64,000 nucleotides of DNA, taken from Paraburkholderia kururiensis JCM 10599 = LMG 19447. Lineage in GTDB: Bacteria > Pseudomonadota > Gammaproteobacteria > Burkholderiales > Burkholderiaceae. The notes beneath the pieces were generated by a model. The model saw only the letters and a list, made by a program, of their open reading frames with translations, had not been told where the DNA came from and ran no database searches. This document shows positions 45,882 to 54,166 of the stretch, piece by piece. The translations under genes were made by a program, and so were the position numbers. The DNA lies in the NCBI RefSeq assembly GCF_003986935.1, contig NZ_RJZE01000031.1, forward strand, positions 25,066 to 89,065, in the 5' to 3' direction. Numbering within the stretch: position 1 is the stretch's first letter; every line of letters starts with the position of its first letter.

Positions 45882-46931
45882 CTACGCGGCGTTGCGGCGG
45901 CGCAGTGTGTCGGCACCCACGGCGAGCACGATCACGAGGCCGATCACGATCTGCTGCACGAACGGCGACACGCCGATGAGGTTGAGCCCGTTGCGCAGCA
46001 CGCCGATGGTCAGCACGCCCACGGCCGTGCCGAGCACCGTGCCCGTGCCGCCCGCGAGGCTCGCGCCGCCGATCACCACGGCCGCGATGGTGTCCAGTTC
46101 GTAGCCCGTGCCCGCGCTGGGCTGCGACGAATCCAGGCGGCTCGCCAGCACCACCGCCGCCACGCCGGCCAGCGCGCCGCACAGCGTGTAGACCGCGAGT
46201 GTCGTGGCACGCACTTTGATGCCCGCAAGGCGCGCCACCTCGGCGCTGCCGCCGATGGCGTAGAGGCTGCGTCCCGCCGCGCGGTATTTGAGGATCACGA
46301 AGCCCACCACCATCAGCGCGACGAAGAGGCCCACCGTCGCGGAAAGAAAGCCGAAATGGCGGTCGATGGAAAGTGCCGTGAACCAGTCCGGGTAACCCAC
46401 GATCTGCTCGCCGTTCGTGATGATGTTGGCGAGCCCGCGCGCCACGGACATCATCGCGAGCGTCGCGATGAACGCTGGCAGGCGCATCACGACGTTGAGC
46501 AACCCCGAGACGAGGCCGCACAGCCCCGCCACGAGAATGCTCGCGGGAATCGCGACGACGAACGGCAGGCCCGCGGTGTTGGCGAGCCAGCCCATCACCA
46601 TCATGGCGAGCGCCAGCACAGAGCCCACCGAAAGATCGATACCGCCGATGATGATCACCGCCGTCATGCCGAGCGCCATGATGCCGAGCACTGTGATCTG
46701 ATCCAGCACGTTGAGCAGATTGCGCACCGAGAGGAACGACGGCGTGAGAAGCGAGATCACCACGCACAGCAGCACGAGGCTGATGAGCGGTCCCTGTTCG
46801 AGCAGCACGGGAAGCCACGCGCGGCGCGAGAACCCGGCCGCGGCACTGCCAGCACTGGCAGCACCGGCGGCGCCGGAACGGCCGGCTGCGCGGTCCGGCA
46901 GTTCAACGCTGTTTTCGATGGACTTGCTCAC
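45882..46931 (-). CDS. Ribose-type ABC transporter permease
   Basis: The 349-residue membrane protein is like RbsC, with 8-10 hydrophobic segments and the family core GLVSGLLNVVMRLPAFIATL with the cytoplasmic coupling region. YAIGGSAEVARLAGIKV and GTVLGTAVGVLTIGVLRNGL are also typical. The first 35 residues are a Gly/Ala/Ser-rich hydrophilic extension. GTG 46931 is used, with GGAG 7 bases before it. It is the first transport gene of the operon and follows the second SDR gene by 179 bases, with a hairpin between. Confidence 0.92.
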   Translation of the reverse strand: MSKSIENSVELPDRAAGRSGAAGAASAGSAAAGFSRRAWLPVLLEQGPLISLVLLCVVISLLTPSFLSVRNLLNVLDQITVLGIMALGMTAVIIIGGIDLSVGSVLALAMMVMGWLANTAGLPFVVAIPASILVAGLCGLVSGLLNVVMRLPAFIATLAMMSVARGLANIITNGEQIVGYPDWFTALSIDRHFGFLSATVGLFVALMVVGFVILKYRAAGRSLYAIGGSAEVARLAGIKVRATTLAVYTLCGALAGVAAVVLASRLDSSQPSAGTGYELDTIAAVVIGGASLAGGTGTVLGTAVGVLTIGVLRNGLNLIGVSPFVQQIVIGLVIVLAVGADTLRRRNAA

Positions 46932-46966
46932 GTCTCGTCTCCTGTTTTTCCCTTTGCTACACGGCT

Positions 46967-46992
46967 CGACTCGCGGCTCGGCACGCGAGTCG
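46967..46992 (-). terminator. Hairpin between the SDR and permease genes
   Basis: CGACTCGCG and CGCGAGTCG form a perfect 9-bp stem with an 8-base loop, followed on the plus side by further CGACTC copies. It sits inside the presumed operon, so it may attenuate or stabilise rather than end transcription, separating enzyme genes from transport genes. Confidence 0.4.
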
Positions 46993-47110
46993 ACTCGCGA
47001 CTCGACTCATGCATTGGCGCCGCACACTGCTCGCGCCACCGGCACGCAGAACGCCAAGGCAGCCGCGCGCGAAAACACAGCGCAAGAACACAGCGCAAAA
47101 CCCGGCCGCG

Positions 47111-47908
47111 TCAGCAGATCGTGTATCCGCCGTCGATCATCAGGTCGGCGCCCGTAATCATGTCCGCGCCGTTCGATGCGAGGAACAGGATCGCAGCGGC
47201 AATCTCGTCGGTATAGGCGAAACGGCCTGCGGGAATCAGTTCCTTCATGCGCTCGCCCTTTTCGCCTTCCCACGCGGCGGCGCCCATCGGCGTGAGCACG
47301 ACCGTGGGCGACACGGTGTTCACCGTGATGCCGCGCCGGCTCCATTCCTTCGCGAGCACCTTCGTCATGCCGATCAGGCCAGCCTTCGCCGACGTGTACG
47401 CGCAGTGCTGATCGATCGCGACCGTGGCCGCCTGCGACGCGATGTTGATGATCTTGCCGCGATGCCCGCGTGCGAAGACATGCCGCGCGAAGTGCTTCGA
47501 GCACAGGAACGGCCCCGTCAGATTCACGTCGATCTGCCGGCGCCATTCTTCCAGCGTGATGTTTTCGGCGGGCGTGAGCGTGATCGTGCCCGCGGCGTTC
47601 ACGAGCAGATGCAGCGCGCCGAAGCGTTCGGCTGCGGCGTCCATGGCCGCGGCCACGTCGTCTTCGTTGCCCACGTCGCAGGGAAAGGCCGCGGCGTGGT
47701 CAGCGCCCAGCGTTTCGATGGCGGCGGCCACGCGCTCCTCTTCGAAGCGCGGGTAAAAAATCGCGACGCGCGCGCCCTTGGCGATCAGCGCTTCGTTGGT
47801 GGCCATGGCGATGCCGCCCAGGCCGCCCGACACGACAGCCACCTGGCCATCCAGCCGGAAATTGAAATCGACGCCGTGTCTCAACGACATGTCGTACTGC
47901 GTTGCCAT
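47111..47908 (-). CDS. Second SDR family dehydrogenase of the operon
   Basis: This 265-residue short-chain dehydrogenase has the cofactor loop SGGLGGIAMATNEALIAKG at about 29-47, which departs from the usual TGxxxGIG. It has NAAG in LLVNAAGTITL, the catalytic Ser in IINIASQAATV and YxxxK in CAYTSAKAGLIGM. It is only distantly like the SDR at 40764, so the operon encodes two different oxidoreductases. ATG 47908 with GGAG 6 bases upstream is preferred over ATG 47914. It follows the transketolase C-subunit gene by 119 bases. It may oxidise the imported polyol or interconvert an intermediate. Confidence 0.87.
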   Translation of the reverse strand: MATQYDMSLRHGVDFNFRLDGQVAVVSGGLGGIAMATNEALIAKGARVAIFYPRFEEERVAAAIETLGADHAAAFPCDVGNEDDVAAAMDAAAERFGALHLLVNAAGTITLTPAENITLEEWRRQIDVNLTGPFLCSKHFARHVFARGHRGKIINIASQAATVAIDQHCAYTSAKAGLIGMTKVLAKEWSRRGITVNTVSPTVVLTPMGAAAWEGEKGERMKELIPAGRFAYTDEIAAAILFLASNGADMITGADLMIDGGYTIC

Positions 47909-47991
47909 GCCCATCTCCTGAATGTCTGCCTGTTTCGTCGGATGCTTTAGGCCGGGATTTTTAGGTGGGTTTTGCGTGGGCGCCGCCCCGC

Positions 47992-48031
47992 GGCCATAAG
48001 GCCATAAGGCCCTGCGGCCCTGCGGCCCTAC
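47992..48031. repeat. 8-bp tandem repeat (GGCCATAA / GGCCCTGC)
   Basis: Five 8-base units lie at 47992, 48000, 48008, 48016 and 48024: two GGCCATAA, two GGCCCTGC and one GGCCCTAC. The last unit contains the stop codon of the transketolase C-subunit gene. Confidence 0.65.
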
Positions 48032-49008
48032 GCCGCCGCGAGCGGCATGCCGACCAGCTCCAGCACCGCGCTTTCGATGCCCCGCGCGTCGATGCCGTAG
48101 TAACGGCGAATACCGGCGCGCGTGCCGTAGTGCGCGAACTCGCCTTCGGTCACGCCAAGCATGCGCAGCCGCCGCGCCACGCCGCGCCTTGCAAGCTGCA
48201 CCGCGATCAGCGCGCCGATGCCGCCGTGCAGCGAATGCTCTTCCACGGTCACGATGTCGTCGTGGGCACACAGTATGTCGGCGAGCAGGTCGGAGTCGAG
48301 TGGCCGGATGGACGAGAGGTTCACGAGCGTCGGCGCCACGCCGCGCGCGCCAAGCGCCTCGCAGGCGGCGAACGCCTCGCCCACCACGGAGCCGAGCGCC
48401 ACGATCGCCACGCGCCGCCCGCCAGCTTCGTCGACAGGCTGGCCGCGCCGCAGCACGTCGGGCTGGCCGGGCTGGAAGGCGTAGTCCGCCTCGTGCAGCA
48501 CGGGGAATTTCGCGTTGTCGAGCCGGATATAGACCGGGCCCTCGAAGGCCGCCGCGTAGCGCACGATCTGCGCGGCCTCCAGCGCATCGCACGGTGCAAA
48601 GATCTGGACATTGCCGAGCCCGCTCATGATCGAAACGTCGTCGATGGCATGGTGCGTGGAAGCGAGCGGCCCGTAAGCGACGCCCGCGTTGAGCCCCAGC
48701 ATCTTCACGTTGGTCTGGCTGTAACAGACGTCGTTCTTCACCTGTTCGTTGGCACGCGCCACCAGAAACGGCGCCGCGTTCGCCGTGAACACCACGTGGC
48801 CGGCGAGCGCCATGCCCGCCGCCATGCCCACCATGTTCTGCTCCGCGATGCCGACGTTGACCACGCGGTCGGCGTAACGCTTCTGGAAGGCACCGATCTT
48901 CGAGGTGGAGGTGGAATCACTCACCATCACGATCACGTCGGCGCCGCCGTCGGCCAGCTCCGTGAGCGCGCCGACCACACCGTCACGCAGATCCGCCGCT
49001 TCATGCAT
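48028..49008 (-). CDS. Transketolase-like protein, C-terminal subunit
   Basis: The 326-residue protein covers the pyrimidine-binding and C-terminal domains of transketolase. RVVNVGIAEQNMVGMAAGMA contains the Glu that activates thiamine diphosphate, and the C-terminal part has VTLVNLSSIRPLDSDL-like and VTVEEHSLHGGIGALIAVQL segments (the first is read here as APTLVNLSSIRPLDSDLL). It cannot act alone: the cofactor-binding half is the separate gene upstream, which it overlaps by 8 bases. Split transketolases occur in specialised catabolic operons, for example apulose-4-phosphate cleavage. Here it should transfer a C2 unit from a ketose phosphate to an aldose phosphate. Confidence 0.92.
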   Translation of the reverse strand: MHEAADLRDGVVGALTELADGGADVIVMVSDSTSTSKIGAFQKRYADRVVNVGIAEQNMVGMAAGMALAGHVVFTANAAPFLVARANEQVKNDVCYSQTNVKMLGLNAGVAYGPLASTHHAIDDVSIMSGLGNVQIFAPCDALEAAQIVRYAAAFEGPVYIRLDNAKFPVLHEADYAFQPGQPDVLRRGQPVDEAGGRRVAIVALGSVVGEAFAACEALGARGVAPTLVNLSSIRPLDSDLLADILCAHDDIVTVEEHSLHGGIGALIAVQLARRGVARRLRMLGVTEGEFAHYGTRAGIRRYYGIDARGIESAVLELVGMPLAAA

Positions 49009-49852
49009 GGTCCAGCTCCTTCAGGGCGAGCGCGAGCTCGTCTTCGTTCGGGTACTTGTGATGCCAGGCCGCCACGTTCTCCATGAACGACACGCCGCGG
49101 CCCTTCACGGTCTGCGCGATGACTGCCTTGGGCTTGCCATTGCGAAAATCCAGGCTTTCCATCAGTTTCGAAAGTTCGGCGGGGTCGTTGCCGTTCGCCT
49201 CGTGCACTTCCATGCCGAAGGCGGCGAACTTCTCGCCGAGCGGTTCGGGATCCATGATGTTTTTCGTGGCGTCCGCCAGTTGCAGGTGATTGCGGTCCAC
49301 GATTACGACGAGGTTGTCGAGCCGAAAGTGGCTGGCCGCCATCGCGGCTTCCCAGTTCGAGCCTTCTTCGAGTTCGCCGTCGCCGGTCAGCACGAAGACG
49401 CGACCCGGCACGCCGCCGTCCCGCGCCTGGCGGCGCTTCGCGAGCGCGAGGCCGGTGGCGATGGGCATGCCGTGCCCGAGCGCGCCGGTATTGACGGTCA
49501 CGTACCCGGGCAGCTTCTGGCGCACCGGGTGGCCGGGCAAGCGCGAGCCGTCGCGCAGATACCCGGAGAGTTCCTCGTCGGCGAGCCACCCCAGCTCGGC
49601 GAAGCAGCAATAGAGACCGCCCACGCCATGGCCCTTGCTCAGCACGAACTGGTCGTGCCAGACCGGTGCCTGCGGCAGCTCGGCGCGGTAACGCATGACC
49701 CGGAAGTAGAGCGCCACGAGAATGTCGACCTCGGACATATCCGCGCCCGTGTGGCCGTTCTTCGCATGCGCGTTCATCACGCAGATGCGCTTGCGGATGG
49801 CCCGCGCACGCGCCTTCAGGTCGGGTTCGTCGAGCCGGAATGGGTTTTCCAT
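49001..49852 (-). CDS. Transketolase-like protein, N-terminal subunit
   Basis: The 283-residue protein is the thiamine-diphosphate-binding half of transketolase. GHTGADMSEVDILVALYF, LSKGHGVGGLYCCFAELGWL, GALGHGMPIATGLAL and the GDG...N cofactor motif (GDGELEEGSNWEAA, then VDRNHLQL) are all present. ATG 49852 with GGAAAG before it is chosen; the frame is open upstream to 49975, but that part crosses the promoter region. It is the first gene of the minus-strand operon and is divergent from a DeoR regulator 310 bases away. A TTGACT on the minus strand near 49910 could be its -35 element. Confidence 0.93.
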   Translation of the reverse strand: MENPFRLDEPDLKARARAIRKRICVMNAHAKNGHTGADMSEVDILVALYFRVMRYRAELPQAPVWHDQFVLSKGHGVGGLYCCFAELGWLADEELSGYLRDGSRLPGHPVRQKLPGYVTVNTGALGHGMPIATGLALAKRRQARDGGVPGRVFVLTGDGELEEGSNWEAAMAASHFRLDNLVVIVDRNHLQLADATKNIMDPEPLGEKFAAFGMEVHEANGNDPAELSKLMESLDFRNGKPKAVIAQTVKGRGVSFMENVAAWHHKYPNEDELALALKELDHA

Positions 49853-50030
49853 GTACTTTCCAATTGTTTCCTTTTGCTTGCCTTCAGTTTCTATTTCAGG
49901 GAAGAGAAAGTCAAGTCGTTTCCTATGCTTTCCGGACCAGGGAATACCCTCGAAGTAAGGCATAGCCTCGGACAAGCCGCCATTGCGCGCTGCACAGAGA
50001 CGCTCTCGCGCGCTGGCAACGCGTCACACG

Positions 50031-50059
50031 ACTTTCCAAAAAGAAAGCCGCGCTATAAT
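50031..50059 (+). promoter_or_regulatory. Promoter of the DeoR-type regulator with an overlapping inverted repeat
   Basis: TATAAT at 50054-50059 is a perfect -10. Seventeen bases upstream ACTTTC occupies the -35 position, a poor match. The inverted repeat CTTTC-CAAAAA-GAAAG (50032-50047) covers the spacer and -35, a suitable place for autorepression. TTTC/GAAA halves also recur in the AT-richer region 49855-49935 before the transketolase gene, so the same regulator may hold both promoters. I see no other feature in 49853-50161. Confidence 0.55.
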
Positions 50060-50161
50060 CGACGGAAACCATACGCAAGAAGCCATGCGCAGCTGCGCCC
50101 GGCATCGCCGCCCACGACGCGATGCGACGGCCGGCCCGCAGGCGCCCTACCGGAAAGCACG

Positions 50162-50938
50162 ATGGATCAGAAAACCCGCTGGGAAAACATCTACGCGAGC
50201 GTGCGCGACATGAAAGCCGTGAGGCTCTCGGACCTCGCGCGCACCTTCAACGTCTCCATGCCCACCATCCGCAAGGACGTCGACGCGCTGGAACGCGACG
50301 GGCTCGTGGAGCGCGTGCACGGGCTCGTGCGCCTCAAGACGCTCTCGTACATGTTCGACGGCACGGGCATGAGTCACCTGCAACCCACGGCCGCCAAGGT
50401 GTGGATCGGCGCGAAGGCGGCCACGCTGGTGGGCAACGGCGACTCCATGATCCTGGACTGCGGCGCCACCACCACCGAAATGGCGAAGAACCTGGTGGGC
50501 CGCCAGCATCTGCGCATCGTCACGAACGCGCTCAACATCGCGATGCTGCTTGGCAACGAACCGTCGAACCGCGTAATGCTCACAGGCGGCCAGTTCATGC
50601 CGGAGACGCTTGCCGTGTCCGGCGAGAAGGCGTCGGCGTTCTTCGAAGGCATGTTCGTGGACAAGCTGTTTCTGGCGGCGGGCGGCGTCTCGAAGGAAGG
50701 CGGCATCTCGTATCCCGACTTCATCGACCTGCACGTGAAGAGCGGCATGATCGGCGCCGCGCGGCACGTCTATCTGCTCGCGGATTCGCAGAAGTTCGGC
50801 CGCCGCGAGTTCGCCACGTTCGGTGCGATGGACCGCGTGCATACGGTCGTGACGGACCGGGGCCTCGCGCCCGAATACGCGAAGTGGCTCGACGGTATGG
50901 GCGTGGAAGTGATCTACGCGGACGCGCCGTCGCCGTAA
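50162..50938 (+). CDS. DeoR/GlpR family transcriptional repressor
   Basis: The 258-residue protein has an N-terminal DeoR helix-turn-helix (VRLSDLARTFNVSMPTIRKD with LERDGLVERVHGLVRL) and a C-terminal sugar-phosphate-sensing domain: GDSMILDCGATTTEMAKNL, IVTNALNIAMLL, and DKLFLAAGGVSKEGG. Family members respond to phosphorylated sugars, so a ketose phosphate made by the FGGY kinase is the natural inducer candidate. The recognition region starts IRKD rather than the common IRRDL, a small deviation. It is divergent from the transketolase operon and likely controls it. Confidence 0.88.
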   Translation: MDQKTRWENIYASVRDMKAVRLSDLARTFNVSMPTIRKDVDALERDGLVERVHGLVRLKTLSYMFDGTGMSHLQPTAAKVWIGAKAATLVGNGDSMILDCGATTTEMAKNLVGRQHLRIVTNALNIAMLLGNEPSNRVMLTGGQFMPETLAVSGEKASAFFEGMFVDKLFLAAGGVSKEGGISYPDFIDLHVKSGMIGAARHVYLLADSQKFGRREFATFGAMDRVHTVVTDRGLAPEYAKWLDGMGVEVIYADAPSP

Positions 50939-51010
50939 CGGCGGCGGCCCAGGGCAACCGGAAGCACGCCGCCGTCGAGGGTTATCCCGGATGTCGTCGT
51001 GCGCTCAGAT

Positions 51011-51030
51011 TTGTATGATGACCATATCAC
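51011..51030 (+). promoter_or_regulatory. GntR/FadR-type operator candidate at the regulator start
   Basis: TATGATGACCATA (51014-51026) is symmetric at 10 of 12 positions and resembles the TGGTNNGACCA-type sites of FadR-family proteins. It lies 22 bases before the chosen start codon of the GntR gene, so binding would block its own expression. I found no equally good copy before ltnD. Confidence 0.45.
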
Positions 51031-51047
51031 CCGATCACCTAGGCACC

Positions 51048-51755
51048 ATGTTCGAGACCATTTCCGCGCCCGCCATGAGCGAGCGCGTCGCCCAGCAACT
51101 GCTCGCGCAGATCGACGCCGGCAGCTTCAACAGCACCGGCAAGCTGCCCACGGAAGCCGTGCTCGCGCGCGAATTCGGCGTGAGCCGCACGGTGATCCGC
51201 GAAGCCGTTTCGCGACTCAAGAGCGAAGGCGTGGTCGAGCCGCGCCAGGGCAGCGGCGTCTATATCGCGCGGCATGCGGCCATCCGGCCGCTGCGCATCG
51301 ATTACGCGGAGGCCGTGGAGTCGTCGGGATCGCTCGCGCATCTGCTCGCCGTGCGCCGCGCCATCGAGGCCGAGGTGGCCGCCGAGGCCGCCCTGCACTG
51401 CACCGCCGCCGGCATGGACGAGATCGACGCCGCCCTGCATCGCATCGACGAAGCCGTGGCCGAAGGCCGCGACGGCGTGGCCGAAGACATGGCGTTTCAT
51501 CGCGCCATCGCGGTCGTGACGGGCAACCCGTACTTCCTCAAGACACTCTCGTTTCTGAACCAGTACCTCGAAGCCGGCATGAAGGTGACGCGCGGCAACG
51601 AAGCCACGCGCGAGGACTTCTCGCGGCAGGTCCGCGAAGAGCACGCGGCCATCGTGGATGCGATTCGCTCGCGCGACCCCATGGCGGCCCGCAACGCCGC
51701 CCGCACGCATCTGTACAACGCCGCGCGCCGCCTCGCGGAAGCCGGCATCAGTTGA
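51048..51755 (+). CDS. GntR family (FadR subfamily) transcriptional regulator
   Basis: The 235-residue protein has a winged helix-turn-helix (LPTEAVLAREFGVSRTVIRE, then GSGVYIA) and an all-helical FCD ligand domain. Metal-ligand-type residues fall in EDMAFHRAIAVVTGNPYF and REEHAAIVDAIRSRDP; the two His there are typical of acid-sensing members. Such regulators bind sugar acids, which suits the four-carbon acid genes directly downstream. ATG 51048 (MFETIS) is preferred; an ATG at 51015 would run through the operator-like site. It is separated from ltnD by 87 bases containing a tandem repeat. Confidence 0.88.
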   Translation: MFETISAPAMSERVAQQLLAQIDAGSFNSTGKLPTEAVLAREFGVSRTVIREAVSRLKSEGVVEPRQGSGVYIARHAAIRPLRIDYAEAVESSGSLAHLLAVRRAIEAEVAAEAALHCTAAGMDEIDAALHRIDEAVAEGRDGVAEDMAFHRAIAVVTGNPYFLKTLSFLNQYLEAGMKVTRGNEATREDFSRQVREEHAAIVDAIRSRDPMAARNAARTHLYNAARRLAEAGIS

Positions 51756-51762
51756 ACGCGCT

Positions 51763-51798
51763 GAATGCGCGGAATGCGCCGAATGCGCCGAATGCGGC
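51763..51798. repeat. 9-bp tandem repeat (GAATGCGCC)
   Basis: Four units lie at 51763, 51772, 51781 and 51790, ending GCG, GCC, GCC and GGC. They start just after the GntR stop and precede ltnD by 44 bases. Confidence 0.7.
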
Positions 51799-51842
51799 GG
51801 CAATAACGCGCCGCTCTCTCTTGCGAATGACCAGGATCTGCC

Positions 51843-52733
51843 ATGTCACGAAATGTTGGAGTCATCGGCCTGGGGGCCATGGGCCTGGGCGTTGCCCGCT
51901 CGCTGTTGCGCGCCGGTTTTCGCGTGCACGCCTGCGACGTGCGTGCCCACGTGCTCGAAGCGTTTGCTGCTGAAGGCGGCGTGGCCTGCGCCACGCCAGC
52001 TGACGTTGCCGCGCAATGCGACGTGGTGATCACGCTCGTCGTGAACGCGGCGCAAACCGAAACCGTGCTGTTCGGCGAGCACGGCGCCGTGGCCGCCATG
52101 AAGCCGGGCAGCGTCGTGATAGCGAGCGCCACGGTCGCGCCGGACTTCGCCGTGGCGCTCGGCAAGCGTATCGAGGCGGCGGGCGTGCAGATGCTCGACG
52201 CGCCCGTCTCCGGCGGCGCCGCGCGCGCGGCATCGGGCGAGATGACGATGATGACCTCGGGCCCGGCCACCGCCTACGCCGCGTGCGAAGACGTGCTCGC
52301 CGCCATCGCGGGCAAGGTCTATCGGCTGGGCGACGCGCACGGCGCCGGGTCGAAGGTGAAGATCATCAACCAGCTGCTCGCGGGCGTGCACATTGCCGCG
52401 GCAGCCGAAGCCATGGCGCTCGGCCTGCGCGAAGGCGTGGACCCCGATGCGCTCTACGACGTCATCACGCACAGCGCCGGCAATTCGTGGATGTTCGAGA
52501 ACCGCGTGCCGCACATCCTGAACGGCGACTACACGCCGCTGTCCGCCGTGGACATCTTCGTGAAGGACCTGGGCCTCGTGCTCGACACCGCGCGCCGCAC
52601 GAAATTCCCGCTACCCCTGTCGGCCACGGCGCACCAGATGTTCATGAGCGCATCGAGCGCCGGCCACGGCGGCGAAGACGACGCGGCGGTCGTCAAGACC
52701 TTCCCCGGCATCACGCTGCCGGGCGCCCGCTGA
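51843..52733 (+). CDS. ltnD: L-threonate dehydrogenase-type enzyme (3-hydroxyisobutyrate dehydrogenase family)
   Basis: The 296-residue NAD-dependent beta-hydroxyacid dehydrogenase has the dinucleotide motif VIGLGAMGLGVARSLL at about 6-21, the substrate loop SGGAARAASGEMTMMTSG, and the catalytic Lys in GSKVKIINQLLAGVHIAAAA. In the four-carbon acid pathway LtnD oxidises L-threonate to 2-oxo-L-threonate. The family also contains tartronate semialdehyde reductases, but the following genes otnK, otnC, otnI and denD favour LtnD. It is the first enzyme gene after the GntR regulator. Confidence 0.87.
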   Translation: MSRNVGVIGLGAMGLGVARSLLRAGFRVHACDVRAHVLEAFAAEGGVACATPADVAAQCDVVITLVVNAAQTETVLFGEHGAVAAMKPGSVVIASATVAPDFAVALGKRIEAAGVQMLDAPVSGGAARAASGEMTMMTSGPATAYAACEDVLAAIAGKVYRLGDAHGAGSKVKIINQLLAGVHIAAAAEAMALGLREGVDPDALYDVITHSAGNSWMFENRVPHILNGDYTPLSAVDIFVKDLGLVLDTARRTKFPLPLSATAHQMFMSASSAGHGGEDDAAVVKTFPGITLPGAR

Positions 52734-52795
52734 TCTGCAAACGCAGCGCCTCGAGCGTTGTAAGGCCTGCAAAGAACGTCTTTCATGAGCCCCTC

Positions 52796-54166
52796 ATGAG
52801 TACCGATACCGAAATCCAAACCGCCCAAACCGTTTCCCGTCCCCTGCTGGGCTGCATTGCCGACGATTTCACGGGCGCCACCGACCTCGCCAACATGCTC
52901 GTGAAGAGCGGCATGCGCACGGTGCAGACCATCGGCGTGCCCGAGCCCGACGCACACGAAAATGCAAACGGCGTGCAGACGCTCGCCGCCGACGCCATCG
53001 TCGTCGCGCTGAAGTCGCGCACGATTGCCGCCGCGCACGCCGTCGCGCAATCGCTCGCCGCGCTCGAATGGCTGCGCACCCAGGGCTGTCGCCAGTTCTT
53101 CTTCAAGTACTGCTCGACGTTCGATTCCACGGACGCGGGCAACATCGGCCCCGTGGCCGATGCGCTGCTCGATGCACTGAGCGATGTGTCGAGCGATGCA
53201 TTGGCCAATGCCTCCGGCAGCGGCTTCACGATTGCCTGCCCCGCGTTCCCCGAAAACGGACGCACGGTCTACCGCGGGCATCTCTTCGTGGGCGACGCGC
53301 TGCTCAACGAGTCGGGCATGGAGCACCATCCGCTCACGCCGATGAAAGACGCCAACCTCGTGCGCGTGCTGCAACGGCAGACGGCATCGAAGGTTAGCCT
53401 GGTTCGCTACGACGCGATCGCGCTGGGCGCCGCGGCCGTGCGGGCCTCCATCGACCAGCTGCGCGCCGAAGGCGTGCGCCTCGCGATTGCGGACGCGCTC
53501 ACAGACCGCGATCTCTACGTGCTCGGCGAAGCCTGCGCGGACCTGCCGCTCGTGACCGGCGGCTCCGGCGTCGCGCTCGGCCTGCCCGCGAATTTCCGCC
53601 GCGCCGGGCTCTTGCCCGAACGCGACGACGCGGACGCGCTGCCGCGCATCGAAGGCCATGCCGCGGTGCTGGCCGGCAGCGCGTCGAAGGCGACCAACGC
53701 CCAGGTGGCCGCGTGGCGCGCGCATCGTCCGGCGTTTCGCATCGACCCGCTGGCGGCCTCGCGCGGCGAGCCTGTCGTCGACGAAGCACTCGCCTTTGCG
53801 CGCCGTCATCTGCCCGAGCCCGTGCTGATCTACGCCACCGCCACGCCCGACGAAGTCAAGGCCGTGCAGCAGACGCTCGGCGTGGAGGCCGCAGGGCACC
53901 TCGTGGAAAGCACGCTCGCCGCCATCGCGCAGGGCCTGCGCGAAGCCGGCGTGACGAGGTTCGTCGTGGCGGGCGGCGAGACCTCGGGCGCGGTCGTGCA
54001 GGCGCTCGGAGTGAAGGCGTTGCAGATCGGCGCGCAGATCGACCCCGGCGTGCCCGCCACCGCGACCATCGACGCGCGGCCGCTCGGCCTCGCGCTGAAG
54101 TCGGGCAACTTCGGCGCCGTGGACTTCTTCGAGAAGGCGCTGCGCGAACTGCAAGGAGCCCACTGA
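52796..54166 (+). CDS. otnK: 3-oxo-tetronate 4-kinase (four-carbon acid sugar kinase)
   Basis: The 456-residue protein belongs to the former DUF1537 family. The N-terminal substrate domain has LGCIADDFTGATDLANMLVK and FFKYCSTFDSTDAGNIGPVA. The C-terminal nucleotide domain has VAGGETSGAVVQALGVKAL and ALKSGNFGAVDFFEKAL. It phosphorylates 3-oxo-tetronate at O4 using ATP. It is a little longer than the roughly 420 residues usual, partly from Ala/Asp-rich insertions. The start ATG 52796 lacks a strong ribosome site. It ends in TGATG, sharing a base with the otnC start. Confidence 0.9.
   Translation: MSTDTEIQTAQTVSRPLLGCIADDFTGATDLANMLVKSGMRTVQTIGVPEPDAHENANGVQTLAADAIVVALKSRTIAAAHAVAQSLAALEWLRTQGCRQFFFKYCSTFDSTDAGNIGPVADALLDALSDVSSDALANASGSGFTIACPAFPENGRTVYRGHLFVGDALLNESGMEHHPLTPMKDANLVRVLQRQTASKVSLVRYDAIALGAAAVRASIDQLRAEGVRLAIADALTDRDLYVLGEACADLPLVTGGSGVALGLPANFRRAGLLPERDDADALPRIEGHAAVLAGSASKATNAQVAAWRAHRPAFRIDPLAASRGEPVVDEALAFARRHLPEPVLIYATATPDEVKAVQQTLGVEAAGHLVESTLAAIAQGLREAGVTRFVVAGGETSGAVVQALGVKALQIGAQIDPGVPATATIDARPLGLALKSGNFGAVDFFEKALRELQGAH

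Noticed and set aside
49853..49975. N-terminal extension of the transketolase N-subunit
   Set aside because: The frame is open but crosses the AT-richer promoter region, and homology starts at the ATG at 49852, which has its own GGAAAG site.
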